64,000 nt of DNA from Alphaproteobacteria bacterium (GTDB taxonomy: Bacteria > Pseudomonadota > Alphaproteobacteria > Reyranellales > Reyranellaceae), in assembly GCA_017308235.1 (NCBI GenBank), contig JAFKFL010000017.1:122678-186677 (forward strand), in the 5' to 3' direction. Positions 38,985 through 48,357 of this stretch are shown here, one piece after another. Numbering within the stretch: the first letter of the stretch is position 1; every line of letters starts with the position of its first letter. Below the pieces are notes generated by a model, which did no database searches, had not been told where the DNA came from, and saw only the letters and a program-made list of their open reading frames with translations. The translations under genes were made by a program, and so were the position numbers.

Positions 38985-41519
38985 TCAGTTGATCGTGACG
39001 CCGAATCGCGTGAAGTCGCGGGCAATTCCTGGTGCGCGCTTGGCTGCCGCAGCCATGTCGGCTTCGCCGGCGGCCTTGTCGCCGCTCTTGGCCTTGGCGA
39101 GGCCGAGTCCGTAAAGCGCCCGGGCGCGATTCGGATCGGCCTGCAGCGAGAGGCCGTAGTCGGCAATCGCCTTCGGATAGTCACTGAGCTTGAGATAAAT
39201 GAAAGCCCGCGTGTCGCGCGCATCGAGGTTCGCGGGCTGCAGCTTCAGGGCGCGGTCGCAATCGCCGACCGCATCGGCCAGGTCCTTGCCCAGGACAGCG
39301 CGGGTGAGGCAGCGGTTGCTGTACGCGACAGCAAGGTCGGGATTGAGCTTGATCGCCTCGTTGTAGTCGGCGATGGCCTTGGCGTACTGCCCCGTGGCGA
39401 AATAGGAAAAGCCGCGGTTGTAGTAGGCAACCGACGCCGTGGGCGTCAGGGCGATGACCTGATCGAGGTCCGCAATGGCTTTACTGTGCTGGCCCAATTG
39501 CGCATAGACGCCGGCGCGGGCGAGATAGGGATCGGCTCCCTTGGCGTCGAGTCGGATGGCATTGCCGAAGTCCGCCAGGGCGCGTTGGGTATCGCTGCGC
39601 ATCGTGTCAAGCACGCCACGATAGTAGTAGGCCTTGGCGGAGCTTGGTGACAGATCGATCGCGCGGTCGAGGTCGGCGAAGCTCTTCTCGAAGTCGCCGC
39701 TGGCACCGTAGGCGACGCCGCGATGCAGCAGCGCATCGACGTTGTCGGGGCTGAGCTTCAGCGCCGTGGTGAAATCTGCGATCGCTCCCGCGAAATCGCC
39801 TCGCCGTGCGTATTCGAGGATGCCGCGATTAAGGTACGCGGTGATGTATTTGGGATCGAGCGTGATCGACTTGCTGTAGTCGGCGTAGGCTTTGTCCGGT
39901 TCGTTCAGGCTGTGGTAGGCGAAACCACGCTGGAAATACCCGAAGGCGTACGCCGGATCGAGCCGCAGGCCCTCGTCGAAGTCGGCAATGGCACGCTTGT
40001 ACGCTTGGCGAAGCAGGTAGATGCCACCCCTCGCGACGAAAGTGCGCGCCTCGTCGGGATTGAGCCGGATCGATTCATTGAAGTCGGCCAGCGCGAGGTC
40101 TTGCTCGCCCTTCGCGAGATAGGCCAGGCCGCGCAGGTAGCGAGCATGCGCCACCTGGGCCCAGTGGCGAAGAGCCTCCGGATCCTTGGAGCCGAATGTC
40201 AGCACATCGCCGGTCTGCAGGCCGAGCCGCAAGGCCTCGCTGAAATCGGCAATCGCCTTGTCCTGTTCGCCCTTTTCGCTCCAGCAGATGCCGCGATTGG
40301 CCAGGGCATCGATCTCCTTGGGATCGATCTTAAGCGCTTCGGTGAAATCCTGGATCGCCGGATCACACTGGGACTTCAATGAGTAACTGGCGATGCCGCG
40401 ATTGATCAGAGGAATGACGTCAGTGGGGTTGATGCGGTGCGCTTCGCTATAGTCGGCGATGGCGCTGTCGGCCTCTTTCACGGAATGATAGGCAATGCCG
40501 CGGTTGAGATAGGTGGATTCATCACCCGATCCGAGCCGTAGTGCTTCAGTGTAGTCGGCGATCGCCGGCCGGAACTGCTCCTTCTGCATATACGCCGAAG
40601 CGCGGCCAACCAAAGGTGCTGCAGCGGTTGGGTTGAAGCGGATTGCCGTGGTGAAGTCGGCGATCGCCATGTCGAGTGCCGGCGTCGACGACTTGGCGTT
40701 CTTGCCTACCCGCGCCAGATAAGCAAGGCCGCGCTGATAGTAGGCATCCGACAGCTGCGCAGCCGCCTGAGCCTGCCGGAAGTAGGCCGCGTTCAGGGCC
40801 GCGCCGGTCGGTGTCTCGCCCGCCAGACGCACTGGTGGTGGATCGGGCGGCAAACAGCCGATCGCCGTGGTGAAATCCGATACAGCCTGGTCGAGGTTTC
40901 CCTTTCGCTTGTAGACAATGCCGCGGTTGATCCAGGCGTTCACCTCGCAGCGATTGAGCTTGATCGCAGCATCGAAGTCACGAAGGGCGCCGTCGTTGTT
41001 GTCCTTCCTGCTGTAGAGCGCGATACCGCGGTTCACGTAAGCATAGCCATCGGTCGGCGCGAGGCGGATCGCGTCGCTATAGTCGACGATCGCCTGATCG
41101 ATCTCGCCCATCGTGTGGTAGATCAAGCCGCGCTGAAACAGCATCGTCGCATTCCCTGGAGACGCTCGGATGGCATCGGTGAAGAGCTTCAACGCTTCCT
41201 TGTAGTCGGCCTGGGCGCCCTTCTGGTCGCCGAGGCTGGACGATGCGACGGCCCGGCTGAAATAGGCCAGAGCCGTGGAACTGTCGGCAGGTTTGGTGTG
41301 CTCGATGACATCCGTGCAGATCTTGATCTTTTCCTGCGGCGGCAATCCATAGCCGGCATAGCAGGCTTCCGCCTGTGGTGAAGACTTGGTGCTGGAAGGG
41401 GCTGTCGTCTGGGCCGAGCTGTCCGCTGTCGCTGCAATGGAGAAAGCATAGACGCATAGAAAAGATCGAAGCGCCGATCGTGCGATCGCGCCGTACGTCC
41501 CCGCCCTGCTGCTGTTCAT
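38985..41519 (-). CDS. Exported protein with about 17 TPR repeats
   Basis: A protein of 844 residues. The first 40 form a signal peptide (SFLCVYAFSIAATADSSAQ). The rest is almost wholly tandem 34-residue tetratricopeptide repeats with the pattern A-Y-x-N-R-G-x-A and AIADYxxAIxLxP, a solenoid for protein binding. Cys pairs (CYAGYGL, ICTDVIEHTK) lie before the first repeat. ATG 41519 fits the AAGGG site best; 41525 is an alternative. No enzyme domain is seen. It is likely periplasmic scaffolding or an envelope assembly factor; partners unknown. Confidence 0.88.
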   Translation of the reverse strand: MNSSRAGTYGAIARSALRSFLCVYAFSIAATADSSAQTTAPSSTKSSPQAEACYAGYGLPPQEKIKICTDVIEHTKPADSSTALAYFSRAVASSSLGDQKGAQADYKEALKLFTDAIRASPGNATMLFQRGLIYHTMGEIDQAIVDYSDAIRLAPTDGYAYVNRGIALYSRKDNNDGALRDFDAAIKLNRCEVNAWINRGIVYKRKGNLDQAVSDFTTAIGCLPPDPPPVRLAGETPTGAALNAAYFRQAQAAAQLSDAYYQRGLAYLARVGKNAKSSTPALDMAIADFTTAIRFNPTAAAPLVGRASAYMQKEQFRPAIADYTEALRLGSGDESTYLNRGIAYHSVKEADSAIADYSEAHRINPTDVIPLINRGIASYSLKSQCDPAIQDFTEALKIDPKEIDALANRGICWSEKGEQDKAIADFSEALRLGLQTGDVLTFGSKDPEALRHWAQVAHARYLRGLAYLAKGEQDLALADFNESIRLNPDEARTFVARGGIYLLRQAYKRAIADFDEGLRLDPAYAFGYFQRGFAYHSLNEPDKAYADYSKSITLDPKYITAYLNRGILEYARRGDFAGAIADFTTALKLSPDNVDALLHRGVAYGASGDFEKSFADLDRAIDLSPSSAKAYYYRGVLDTMRSDTQRALADFGNAIRLDAKGADPYLARAGVYAQLGQHSKAIADLDQVIALTPTASVAYYNRGFSYFATGQYAKAIADYNEAIKLNPDLAVAYSNRCLTRAVLGKDLADAVGDCDRALKLQPANLDARDTRAFIYLKLSDYPKAIADYGLSLQADPNRARALYGLGLAKAKSGDKAAGEADMAAAAKRAPGIARDFTRFGVTIN

Positions 41520-41576
41520 TTCCATGCCCTTGGCCGCAACATATCATTGTTGATGATCGGCCTGAAACAATTTCCA

Positions 41577-41605
41577 TTGGCACTGCGACAATCTGCAGAC
41601 AGATT
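41577..41605 (+). promoter_or_regulatory. Possible promoter/operator before the TctC gene
   Basis: TTGGCA (41577-41582) and CAGATT (41600-41605) are 17 bases apart, and AATCTG-CAGA-CAGATT (41590-41605) forms a small palindrome covering the -10. Weak evidence, motif only. Confidence 0.25.
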
Positions 41606-41632
41606 GACCAAAGAAAAGTGGAGGAGATGACG

Positions 41633-42619
41633 ATGACAGGCGCAAGCAGGATTGGTCGCCGCGGCCTGATGGTGGGCATGGCTGGCGCGATTACCGCTCC
41701 GGCAATCGTCCGCGCCGACGGCGAGTACCCCAACCGGCCGGTGCGCTACATCAACCCCTTTCCTGCCGGCGGTCCCACCGACACGCTGTCGCGCCTCTTT
41801 TGCGGCAAGATGAGCGAGCTCTCGGGCCAGCAATGGGTGGTCGAGAATCGCGGCGGCTCCGGCGGCAACGTTGGCGTCGATGTGCTCGCAAAATCGGAGC
41901 CCGATGGTTACACGCTTGGCTTGGGTGGCATTTCAAGCCATGCCATCGCGCCCACGCTCTACACCAAGCTGCCCTTCGATCCGCGGAAGGATTTCACCTT
42001 CGTTTCGACCATGTGGTGGTTACCGAATCTGCTGGCGGTCAATCTCGACGTGGGGGCAAAGAGTACAAGCGAGCTGATCGAGCTCACGCGGGCTCATCCC
42101 GGCAAGTACTCGTACGGATCAGCGGGCGCGGGGACGACGCTTCATCTTTCGGGCGAGCTCTTCAAGATGCTGGCCAAAGTCGACATCCTTCATGTGCCTT
42201 ATCGCGGCGCCGCGCCGGCAATGCAGGATTTGCTGGCCGGCCAGATCCAAATGATGTTCGACAACATTCCTGGCACGCTTACTCAGTCGCGCGCCGGCAA
42301 GGTGCGTCCGATCGCGGTAACGTCGGCCAAGCGCACACCAGTCGCGCCGGATATTCCCTCACTCGCGGAGATCCTGCCGGGCTTCGATATCGTCTCCTGG
42401 ACGACACTCACCGGACCCGCAAACCTGTCGACAAAAGTGATTGAGCGTCTTTCGGCATTGTCCAAGAAAGCGTTGGAGAGCGATGAGATAAAGGCGAAGT
42501 TCGCCGATCTGGGGGCGACGGCCTGGTGGAATTCGCCACCGGACACGCTGGCCTATCGCGACTCGGAGCAGACAAGGCTCGCCCCTATCATCCGCGCCTC
42601 CGGCGCTCGGGTGGACTAG
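41633..42619 (+). CDS. TctC/Bug-family tripartite tricarboxylate transporter receptor
   Basis: Periplasmic solute-binding protein of 328 residues. A twin-arginine-like signal (IGRRGLMVGMAGAITAPAIVRA) is followed by YPNRPVRYINPFPAGGPTDTL, VVENRGGSGGNVGVDVLAKSEPDG, LPFDPRKDF and VPYRGAAPAMQDLLAGQI, all typical. ATG 41633 is six bases after GAGGAG. No TctA/TctB membrane components are in view. The ThDP enzyme next to it (52-base gap) suggests that the ligand may be a carboxylate feeding that enzyme; this is inference. Confidence 0.93.
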   Translation: MTGASRIGRRGLMVGMAGAITAPAIVRADGEYPNRPVRYINPFPAGGPTDTLSRLFCGKMSELSGQQWVVENRGGSGGNVGVDVLAKSEPDGYTLGLGGISSHAIAPTLYTKLPFDPRKDFTFVSTMWWLPNLLAVNLDVGAKSTSELIELTRAHPGKYSYGSAGAGTTLHLSGELFKMLAKVDILHVPYRGAAPAMQDLLAGQIQMMFDNIPGTLTQSRAGKVRPIAVTSAKRTPVAPDIPSLAEILPGFDIVSWTTLTGPANLSTKVIERLSALSKKALESDEIKAKFADLGATAWWNSPPDTLAYRDSEQTRLAPIIRASGARVD

Positions 42620-42671
42620 CCGCCTCTGCTTCGCTGGGGACGACCGGATCAACACCTTCTAGAGTAAGTCG

Positions 42672-44300
42672 ATGAAAACCCTGACCACTGCCCAAACCGT
42701 TGTCTCGATGCTGGAACTGAACGGCATCAACACCCTGTTCTGCCTGCCCGGCGTCCAGAACGATCCCTTCTTCGATGCGCTCTATGATCGGACCAATGCC
42801 ATTCGGCCGATCCATGCGCGGCATGAGCAGGCCTGCGCCTACATGGCGCTCGGCTACGCCATGGCAACCGGCGGCCCGTCGGCCTACGTGGTCGTGCCCG
42901 GCCCCGGCTTCCTCAACACCACGGCGGCACTCTCGACCGCCTATGCCGTGAATGCGCCAGTGCTGGCCCTCACCGGCCAGATCCAGCAATCCATGATCGG
43001 CCGCAACGTCGGCCTGTTGCACGAGCTGCCCGACCAACTCGCGATCATGCGCGGCCTGACCAAGTGGGCCGATCGCATCAACTCGCCTGGTGAAGCGCCC
43101 GGCCTCGTGAACGAAGCTTTCCGGCGGCTACAGTCCGGCCGCCGCCGTCCGGTCGCCTTGGAATGCGCAATGGACACCTGGGCCCGCAAGGCGCCGGTCG
43201 TCCTGCCACAGGTGCCGGCCAAGGCCGATCCCTGCCCGGTCGACGAGGAAGCTGTCGAGCGCGCGGCAAAGCTCCTGGCCAGCGCCGAGAGGCCAATGAT
43301 CGTGGTCGGCGGCGGTGCGCAGGATGCTGGACACGAAGTGCTGCAAGTTGCCGAAAGGCTCGAGGCACCGGTCGTGATCAGTCGCATGGGACAGGGCGTG
43401 ATCGATGGCCGCCATCGCCTTTCTGTCACGGCGCTGGGAGGCTATCAGTTCTGGAGCGAGGCCGATGTGGTGCTCGCGGTCGGCACACGCCTGCAGCAGC
43501 AACAGATGAGTTGGGGCCTGCCAGCAGGCCTCAAGGTCATCCGCATCGATATCGATGGCGAGGAGCTGGACCGCCAACGCAAGCCCGAGATCGGCATCAT
43601 TGGTGACGCCGCGGCGACCTTGAAGCTGCTGGCCGAACGCCTTGGCAAGCACAACGCCAAGCTCAACGGACGCGCCGAGGCGGTTGCGAAGGTCAAGGAT
43701 GCCGCCGTGAAGAGGGTGCGTGAGACACTGGCGCCACAGCTCTCCTACCTTGACGCGATTCGGAGCGCGTTGCCCGAGAACGGCATTCTGGTCGATGAGC
43801 TGACGCAAATGGGCTATGCGGCGCGGCTCGCCTATCCCACTTACCGGCCGCGCACTTTTCTCTCGCCGGGCTACCAGGGCACGCTGGGCTGGGGCTACGC
43901 CACGTCGCTCGGGGCCAAAGTTGCCAAGCCAGACACGCCTGTGGTGTCGATCAGCGGCGACGGCGGCTTCCTGTTCACGGCCATGGAGATGTCGACAGCG
44001 GCGCAGAACAATATCGGCGTCGTGGCCGTGGTGTTCAGCGACGGCGCTTTCGGCAACGTGAAGCGCATCCAGCAGCAGGCCTTCAACAACCGGACCATCG
44101 CCAGCGATTTGCACAACCCCGATTTCGTCAAGCTCGGCGAGAGCTTCGGCATTGCATCCGAGCGCGCAAATTCGCCGGCTGAACTCGGCAAGGCGATCTC
44201 GCGTGGTTTGGCCAGGGGTGGACCGATGCTGATCGACTGCCCGGTCGGACCGATGCCGGATCCTTGGTCGCTGATCTTCCAACAACAGCGCCGGAACTGA
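42672..44300 (+). CDS. ThDP-dependent enzyme, acetolactate-synthase-like
   Basis: A 542-residue member of the ThDP family that includes acetolactate synthase and benzoylformate decarboxylase. The N-terminal Pyr domain has the catalytic Glu in HARHEQACAYMALGYA, the central domain has RPMIVVGGGAQ, and the PP domain has the ThDP/Mg motif GDGGFLFTAMEMSTAAQNN ending VFSDGAFGNVKRIQ. In many relatives the latter reads FNDGAFGN; Asn is replaced by Ser here while the Asp ligand remains. Substrate not determined. No small regulatory subunit follows, so biosynthetic ALS is unlikely. Confidence 0.9.
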   Translation: MKTLTTAQTVVSMLELNGINTLFCLPGVQNDPFFDALYDRTNAIRPIHARHEQACAYMALGYAMATGGPSAYVVVPGPGFLNTTAALSTAYAVNAPVLALTGQIQQSMIGRNVGLLHELPDQLAIMRGLTKWADRINSPGEAPGLVNEAFRRLQSGRRRPVALECAMDTWARKAPVVLPQVPAKADPCPVDEEAVERAAKLLASAERPMIVVGGGAQDAGHEVLQVAERLEAPVVISRMGQGVIDGRHRLSVTALGGYQFWSEADVVLAVGTRLQQQQMSWGLPAGLKVIRIDIDGEELDRQRKPEIGIIGDAAATLKLLAERLGKHNAKLNGRAEAVAKVKDAAVKRVRETLAPQLSYLDAIRSALPENGILVDELTQMGYAARLAYPTYRPRTFLSPGYQGTLGWGYATSLGAKVAKPDTPVVSISGDGGFLFTAMEMSTAAQNNIGVVAVVFSDGAFGNVKRIQQQAFNNRTIASDLHNPDFVKLGESFGIASERANSPAELGKAISRGLARGGPMLIDCPVGPMPDPWSLIFQQQRRN

Positions 44301-44306
44301 CGGGCG

Positions 44307-44846
44307 CTATTCGACCCTGCCCGAACGCCGGATATCTGACAGCAGACGTTCGGCGTGAGCCTGATCGGAAAGGCGCTTGGATGTGAACCGGGGATCGCCG
44401 AACGGCGCCAGGCCGAAGACGTGCTGCTTGAGACGCGGCGGCACGTCGGGAGGGACGGTCTCCTCTTCCGGCATTTCGACTTCGGCCAGGGCGAAGTAGG
44501 TTTTGCCGGCATCGCTCTTGAAGAAATCGACATCCCAATGAAAGCGGCCCTCGTTCCAGGAATACCGGACCTTGCTCAGCGTCTCGCGGCGCAACTTCCA
44601 CAGCCGGTCGAAATCGACCGCTGAGATCTCGGTCTCGATCTCGACCATCTGCCCGTCGACCGGTCGCTTGTAGGTGAAGACATGGTGGGTCGCGCCATCC
44701 TTTACGATCTCGCGGATGCGCACGCCGGACGCATCAAGATAGGCCTGGCGCAAGACGGAGCGCGCCACCGGCTCTTTTGCCAGTTGCGCTTCTAGGTCGC
44801 CGTCGTTGTCGAACAGGACGAATTTGCGTTCGTTTTCGATGGGCAT
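44307..44846 (-). CDS. CYTH-domain (triphosphatase / adenylate cyclase-like) protein
   Basis: A 179-residue CYTH-fold protein. The N-terminal ENERKFVLF contains the ExExK metal-binding motif, VRIREI, FTYKRP and EIETEIS continue the tunnel strands, and ALAEVEMPEEE supplies the acidic pair. Family members are inorganic triphosphatases, thiamine triphosphatases or class IV adenylate cyclases. ATG 44846 is used because the family starts there. Divergent from the D-threonine aldolase-like gene by 44 bases. Confidence 0.85.
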   Translation of the reverse strand: MPIENERKFVLFDNDGDLEAQLAKEPVARSVLRQAYLDASGVRIREIVKDGATHHVFTYKRPVDGQMVEIETEISAVDFDRLWKLRRETLSKVRYSWNEGRFHWDVDFFKSDAGKTYFALAEVEMPEEETVPPDVPPRLKQHVFGLAPFGDPRFTSKRLSDQAHAERLLSDIRRSGRVE

Positions 44847-44890
44847 GCGTGAAGGGACTGTCGTAGAACTGAAGGCAGAGGAAGGATTCA

Positions 44891-46030
44891 ATGCAAACGC
44901 AGACGATCGACGATCTTCCGACCCCCGCGCTCATTCTCGACCGAGCCGTGCTGAGCCGCAACCTCAAGCGCATGAGCGACCGCCTGAGCGCTGCCGGCGT
45001 CATGCTACGGCCCCATCTCAAAACGGCGAAATCGGTAACCATTGGACGGATGGCGGTCGAAGGCCATGACGGCCGCATCACCGTATCGACGCTTGCCGAA
45101 GCCCGCTATTTCGCTCATGGCGGCTTCAAGGACATCCTCTACGGCGTGGGCATCGTGCCCTCCAAGCTTGCCGCGGTAACGGAACTCCGTCGCCGGGACA
45201 TCAATTTGCGCGTCGTGACAGACAATCTCGCCGTTGCGCGGTCCATTGCGGATGCCGCGAAAGACGGTGACACCTTCTCGGTCTTCATTGAGATCGACAG
45301 CGGTGGCGGCCGGGCAGGCCTTCCCTTCCCCGAGCTGCCGGGGCTTCTCGACATCGCCCGCGTCCTTCATCAAGCGCCGAATGTCGAACTCGCGGGTGTC
45401 ATGACGCACGCCGGTCATTCCTACCACGAGAGCACACCTGAAGGGATTGCCGCGGTCGCCGAGCAGGAGCGACAGGCGATCGTGGGCGCGGCGGAGAAGT
45501 TGCGCGCGGCAGGTATTCCCTGCCCGATCGTGAGCGGCGGCTCGACCCCGACTGCCATGCACTCGCGCGATTTCACCGGTATCACCGAGATGCGACCGGG
45601 CGTCTATGTGTTCAACGATCTCGATCAAGAGTTCATCGGCTCCTGCAAGCCCGCCGACCTGGCGCTCTCGGTGCTGGCGTCGGTAATCGGTCACTATCCG
45701 CATCGCAATCAGCTTCTGATCGACGCCGGCGCGCTCGCCCTCTCCAAGGACATCAGCGCCCAGGAGTTCCAGCCCAAGGTTGGCTTCGGCACGATCGCCG
45801 ATGCACCGGTGAAGGATATGGCGGTCGTCGCCTGCTCGCAGGAGCATGGCTTCGTCGGTGCGGATGATCCCATTCCGTTCGGCAACCTGCCGGTCGGCAG
45901 CCGGGTGCGCGTCTGGCCTAACCATGCCTGCATCACCGCCGCAGCCTACGATCGATACTATGTGATCGACAGCGACCTCGACGGCGGCAAATCCATCGTC
46001 GGCACCTACGACCGTATTAACGGCTGGTGA
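44891..46030 (+). CDS. D-threonine aldolase / D-serine dehydratase-like PLP enzyme
   Basis: A 379-residue fold-type III PLP enzyme (alanine-racemase-type barrel plus beta domain). PLP lysine lies in LRPHLKTAKSV (about residue 43), HAGHSYHES and SGGSTPTA line the cofactor, and the metal site His-x-Cys is visible in WPNHACITAAA, the hallmark of the DSD1/D-threonine aldolase subgroup. The substrate could be D-threonine, D-serine or 3-hydroxyaspartate. Its stop abuts the stop of the convergent SDR gene in TGATCA. Confidence 0.9.
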   Translation: MQTQTIDDLPTPALILDRAVLSRNLKRMSDRLSAAGVMLRPHLKTAKSVTIGRMAVEGHDGRITVSTLAEARYFAHGGFKDILYGVGIVPSKLAAVTELRRRDINLRVVTDNLAVARSIADAAKDGDTFSVFIEIDSGGGRAGLPFPELPGLLDIARVLHQAPNVELAGVMTHAGHSYHESTPEGIAAVAEQERQAIVGAAEKLRAAGIPCPIVSGGSTPTAMHSRDFTGITEMRPGVYVFNDLDQEFIGSCKPADLALSVLASVIGHYPHRNQLLIDAGALALSKDISAQEFQPKVGFGTIADAPVKDMAVVACSQEHGFVGADDPIPFGNLPVGSRVRVWPNHACITAAAYDRYYVIDSDLDGGKSIVGTYDRINGW

Positions 46031-46786
46031 TCAGAGCGAATTCACCGTGTGGCCGCCGTCGACGGTGAGCACGCTGCCGGTCATGAAGGTCCCCGCCTCG
46101 GAAGCGAGCAGTAGCAAGGCACCGTCGAGGTGCTCGGGTTGGCCGATGCGACGCTGGGGAATGCGCTCGATCAACTTTTGACCGCCGGGCGTCTTCCAAA
46201 ACGCACTGTTCATCTCGGTCTCGATGTAGCCCGGGCAGATCGCGTTGACGCGGATGTGATAGCGCGCCCATTCCATTGCCAGCGCGCGCGTGAGGTGGAT
46301 CAGGCCGGCCTTGGAGGCGTTGTAGGGAGCCACCTGCCCGATGGTGCGCAAGCCCAGAATCGAGGCGATGTTGACGATCGAGCCAGGTCGCTTATCGTCG
46401 ACCCAGCGCTTGGCCGCACCTTGGGCAATCAGCCAGGCTCCCCGCAGATTGGTATCCACGACGGCGTCCCAATCCTTGTCCGGCATCTCGAGTGCAGGCT
46501 TTACGATCGAGATGCCGGCGTTATTGACGACGACATCGAGTCGCCCCGCCGTCGCAAGTGCGGCTGAAATCGATTCGGACGATTGCACGTCGAGCTCGAC
46601 TGTCTTTGCCGTCACGTTTTGCTGGACGAGTTCCGCCTGCAGAGATTCGAGTCGATCGGCGCGGCGCGCCGCGAGCACGAGCGAGGCGCCTGCCTTCCCA
46701 AGGCATTTCGCGAAATGCGTGCCGAGCCCGGATGAGGCGCCGGTCACCAGGGCCACCTTGCCGCTGAGGTCGAATAGTTTGGACAT
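46031..46786 (-). CDS. Short-chain dehydrogenase/reductase (FabG-like)
   Basis: A 251-residue SDR with an intact active site: NAD(P) site GASSGLGTHFA, NNAGIS, INIASILGLR-type VNIASILGL, YNASKAGLIHLT with catalytic Tyr and Lys, CPGYIETEM and VDGGHTVNSL at the end. ARRADRL after the second strand suggests NADP preference. Substrate unknown. Divergent from the next SDR across about 60 bases. Confidence 0.92.
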   Translation of the reverse strand: MSKLFDLSGKVALVTGASSGLGTHFAKCLGKAGASLVLAARRADRLESLQAELVQQNVTAKTVELDVQSSESISAALATAGRLDVVVNNAGISIVKPALEMPDKDWDAVVDTNLRGAWLIAQGAAKRWVDDKRPGSIVNIASILGLRTIGQVAPYNASKAGLIHLTRALAMEWARYHIRVNAICPGYIETEMNSAFWKTPGGQKLIERIPQRRIGQPEHLDGALLLLASEAGTFMTGSVLTVDGGHTVNSL

Positions 46787-46846
46787 CCTCGCCGCTCCCG
46801 CGTTTGATTGCCCGCCTTATAAGCGAGCCTTTCTTGCGGAGGAACC

Positions 46847-47611
46847 ATGGACCTGGGTCTCAAGGACAAGCGCGTGCTGATCACCGGCGGCACCAAGAGC
46901 ATCGGCCGCGCCATCGTGGACGCCTTCCTGGCCGAGGGTGCCACCGTGGGCTTCTGCGCGCGCGACGCCAAACTTGTGAAGCAGCGCGAGGAGGAATGGC
47001 GCGCCAAGAAGGGCCGCGTGCAAGGCGCTGCGCTCGACGTCACCGACGATCCTGCGCTCAAGAAGTGGATCGATAGCTTCGCAAACGAAGGCGGCATTGA
47101 CCATTTCGTCGCCAACGTGAGTGCGCTCGGCACCGACGACACGCCCGCAGGTTGGCGCAAGAGCATCGAGATCGACATCGTCTCGACGGTCGAATCGGTA
47201 CGGCATGCCATGCCGCACCTCCTGAAGCGCGGCCAGGGCGCCACCTGTACCGTGATTGGCACCGTGTCGCTGAACGAAGGCGGCCCGGGTCCGGTCCAGC
47301 CCTATCGTTCGGTGAAAGCCGCCCTCGTGCCATTCGTGAAGTCGTTGGCGATCGAGATGGCGCCCAAGGGTGTGCGCGTGAACATGGTGTCACCTGGCTC
47401 GATCCTCGAGGACGGCAATACCTGGGGTCGCCAACGCGACTCCGGCAGCGAGCGCTACACGAAGACGCTGGCACGCAATCCCATGGGCCGCATGGGAACA
47501 CCGCAGGAAGTGGCCGCTCCGGTCGTGTTCCTCGCGGGAAAGCAGGCCTCGTTCATCACCGGCGTGAACTTCATCGTCGACGGCGCCATCACAACACGAG
47601 TGCAATACTGA
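46847..47611 (+). CDS. Short-chain dehydrogenase/reductase
   Basis: A 254-residue SDR. Nucleotide site LITGGTKSIGRAIV, LDVTDD, NVSALG in place of the usual NAG, IGTVSLNEGG, active site YRSVKAALVPFVKSL, SPGSILEDG and INFIVDGA-type ending. The missing NAG tripeptide is a mild oddity; the Tyr-Lys pair is present. ATG 46847 follows GCGGAGGAA. Substrate unknown. Confidence 0.9.
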   Translation: MDLGLKDKRVLITGGTKSIGRAIVDAFLAEGATVGFCARDAKLVKQREEEWRAKKGRVQGAALDVTDDPALKKWIDSFANEGGIDHFVANVSALGTDDTPAGWRKSIEIDIVSTVESVRHAMPHLLKRGQGATCTVIGTVSLNEGGPGPVQPYRSVKAALVPFVKSLAIEMAPKGVRVNMVSPGSILEDGNTWGRQRDSGSERYTKTLARNPMGRMGTPQEVAAPVVFLAGKQASFITGVNFIVDGAITTRVQY

Positions 47612-47671
47612 GCGACAAAAGACGGCCTGGCTGTCTTCCTGCCTCGGTAGGAAAGGCGTAGGCTCAGGGGC

Positions 47672-48331
47672 ATGATTTTCGTCGATATCGTTTCCGACAC
47701 CATTTGCCCCTGGTGCTATATCGGCAAACGCCGTTTTGAGCGCGCGCTCGCTCTGAGCGGCCGCAACGATGTGGCGATTTCCTGGCGGCCTTTCCAGCTC
47801 AATCCGGACATGCCCGCCGAGGGCATGACACGTGACGATTATGTGCGCGCGAAGTTTGGTGGTGGCGACCGCCCGCGCCAGATCTATCAGGCCATAGCCG
47901 AAAGCGGCCGCGAGGCCGGCATCGAGTTCCAGTTCTCACGCATAAGACGGACTCCCAACACGGTGCTGTCACATCGGTTGGTCCACTGGAGTGCCAAGAA
48001 CGAGCGGCAGGACGAGGTCGTCGGCGAGCTGTTCAGGGCATACTTCGAAGACGGGCTGGATATCGGCGATCTCGATGTCCTGGTGGAATGCGCCAGCCGC
48101 GCCGGCCTCGACGCAGCGCTTACGCGCCGTTTCCTGCAAAGCGACGACGGTCGCCAGGAGGTCGTGGCGTCAGACGTCTATGCGCGGCGCCTCGGCATCA
48201 ACGGCGTGCCCTGTTTCATCGTGAATCGTAAATACGCCGTATCGGGCGCACAGCCTCCAGCGGCGTTCGTCGAAGTCTTCAATCTCGCCGAACGCGACGC
48301 CGCCACCAGCGCCGCCCAATCGACCGTTTGA
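47672..48331 (+). CDS. DsbA-family oxidoreductase (FrnE-like)
   Basis: A cytosolic 219-residue thioredoxin-fold protein with the active-site CPWC (Cys12, Cys15) in SDTICPWCYIGKRRFE, a helical insertion and the cis-Pro region INGVPCFIVN. The family includes FrnE and HCCA isomerases; the disulfide site favours a FrnE-type thiol oxidoreductase. No signal peptide. Starts 60 bases after the SDR stop and ends convergent with mfd. Confidence 0.9.
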   Translation: MIFVDIVSDTICPWCYIGKRRFERALALSGRNDVAISWRPFQLNPDMPAEGMTRDDYVRAKFGGGDRPRQIYQAIAESGREAGIEFQFSRIRRTPNTVLSHRLVHWSAKNERQDEVVGELFRAYFEDGLDIGDLDVLVECASRAGLDAALTRRFLQSDDGRQEVVASDVYARRLGINGVPCFIVNRKYAVSGAQPPAAFVEVFNLAERDAATSAAQSTV

Positions 48332-48357
48332 CTCGGGTCAATGTCGGGTGCCTTCCC

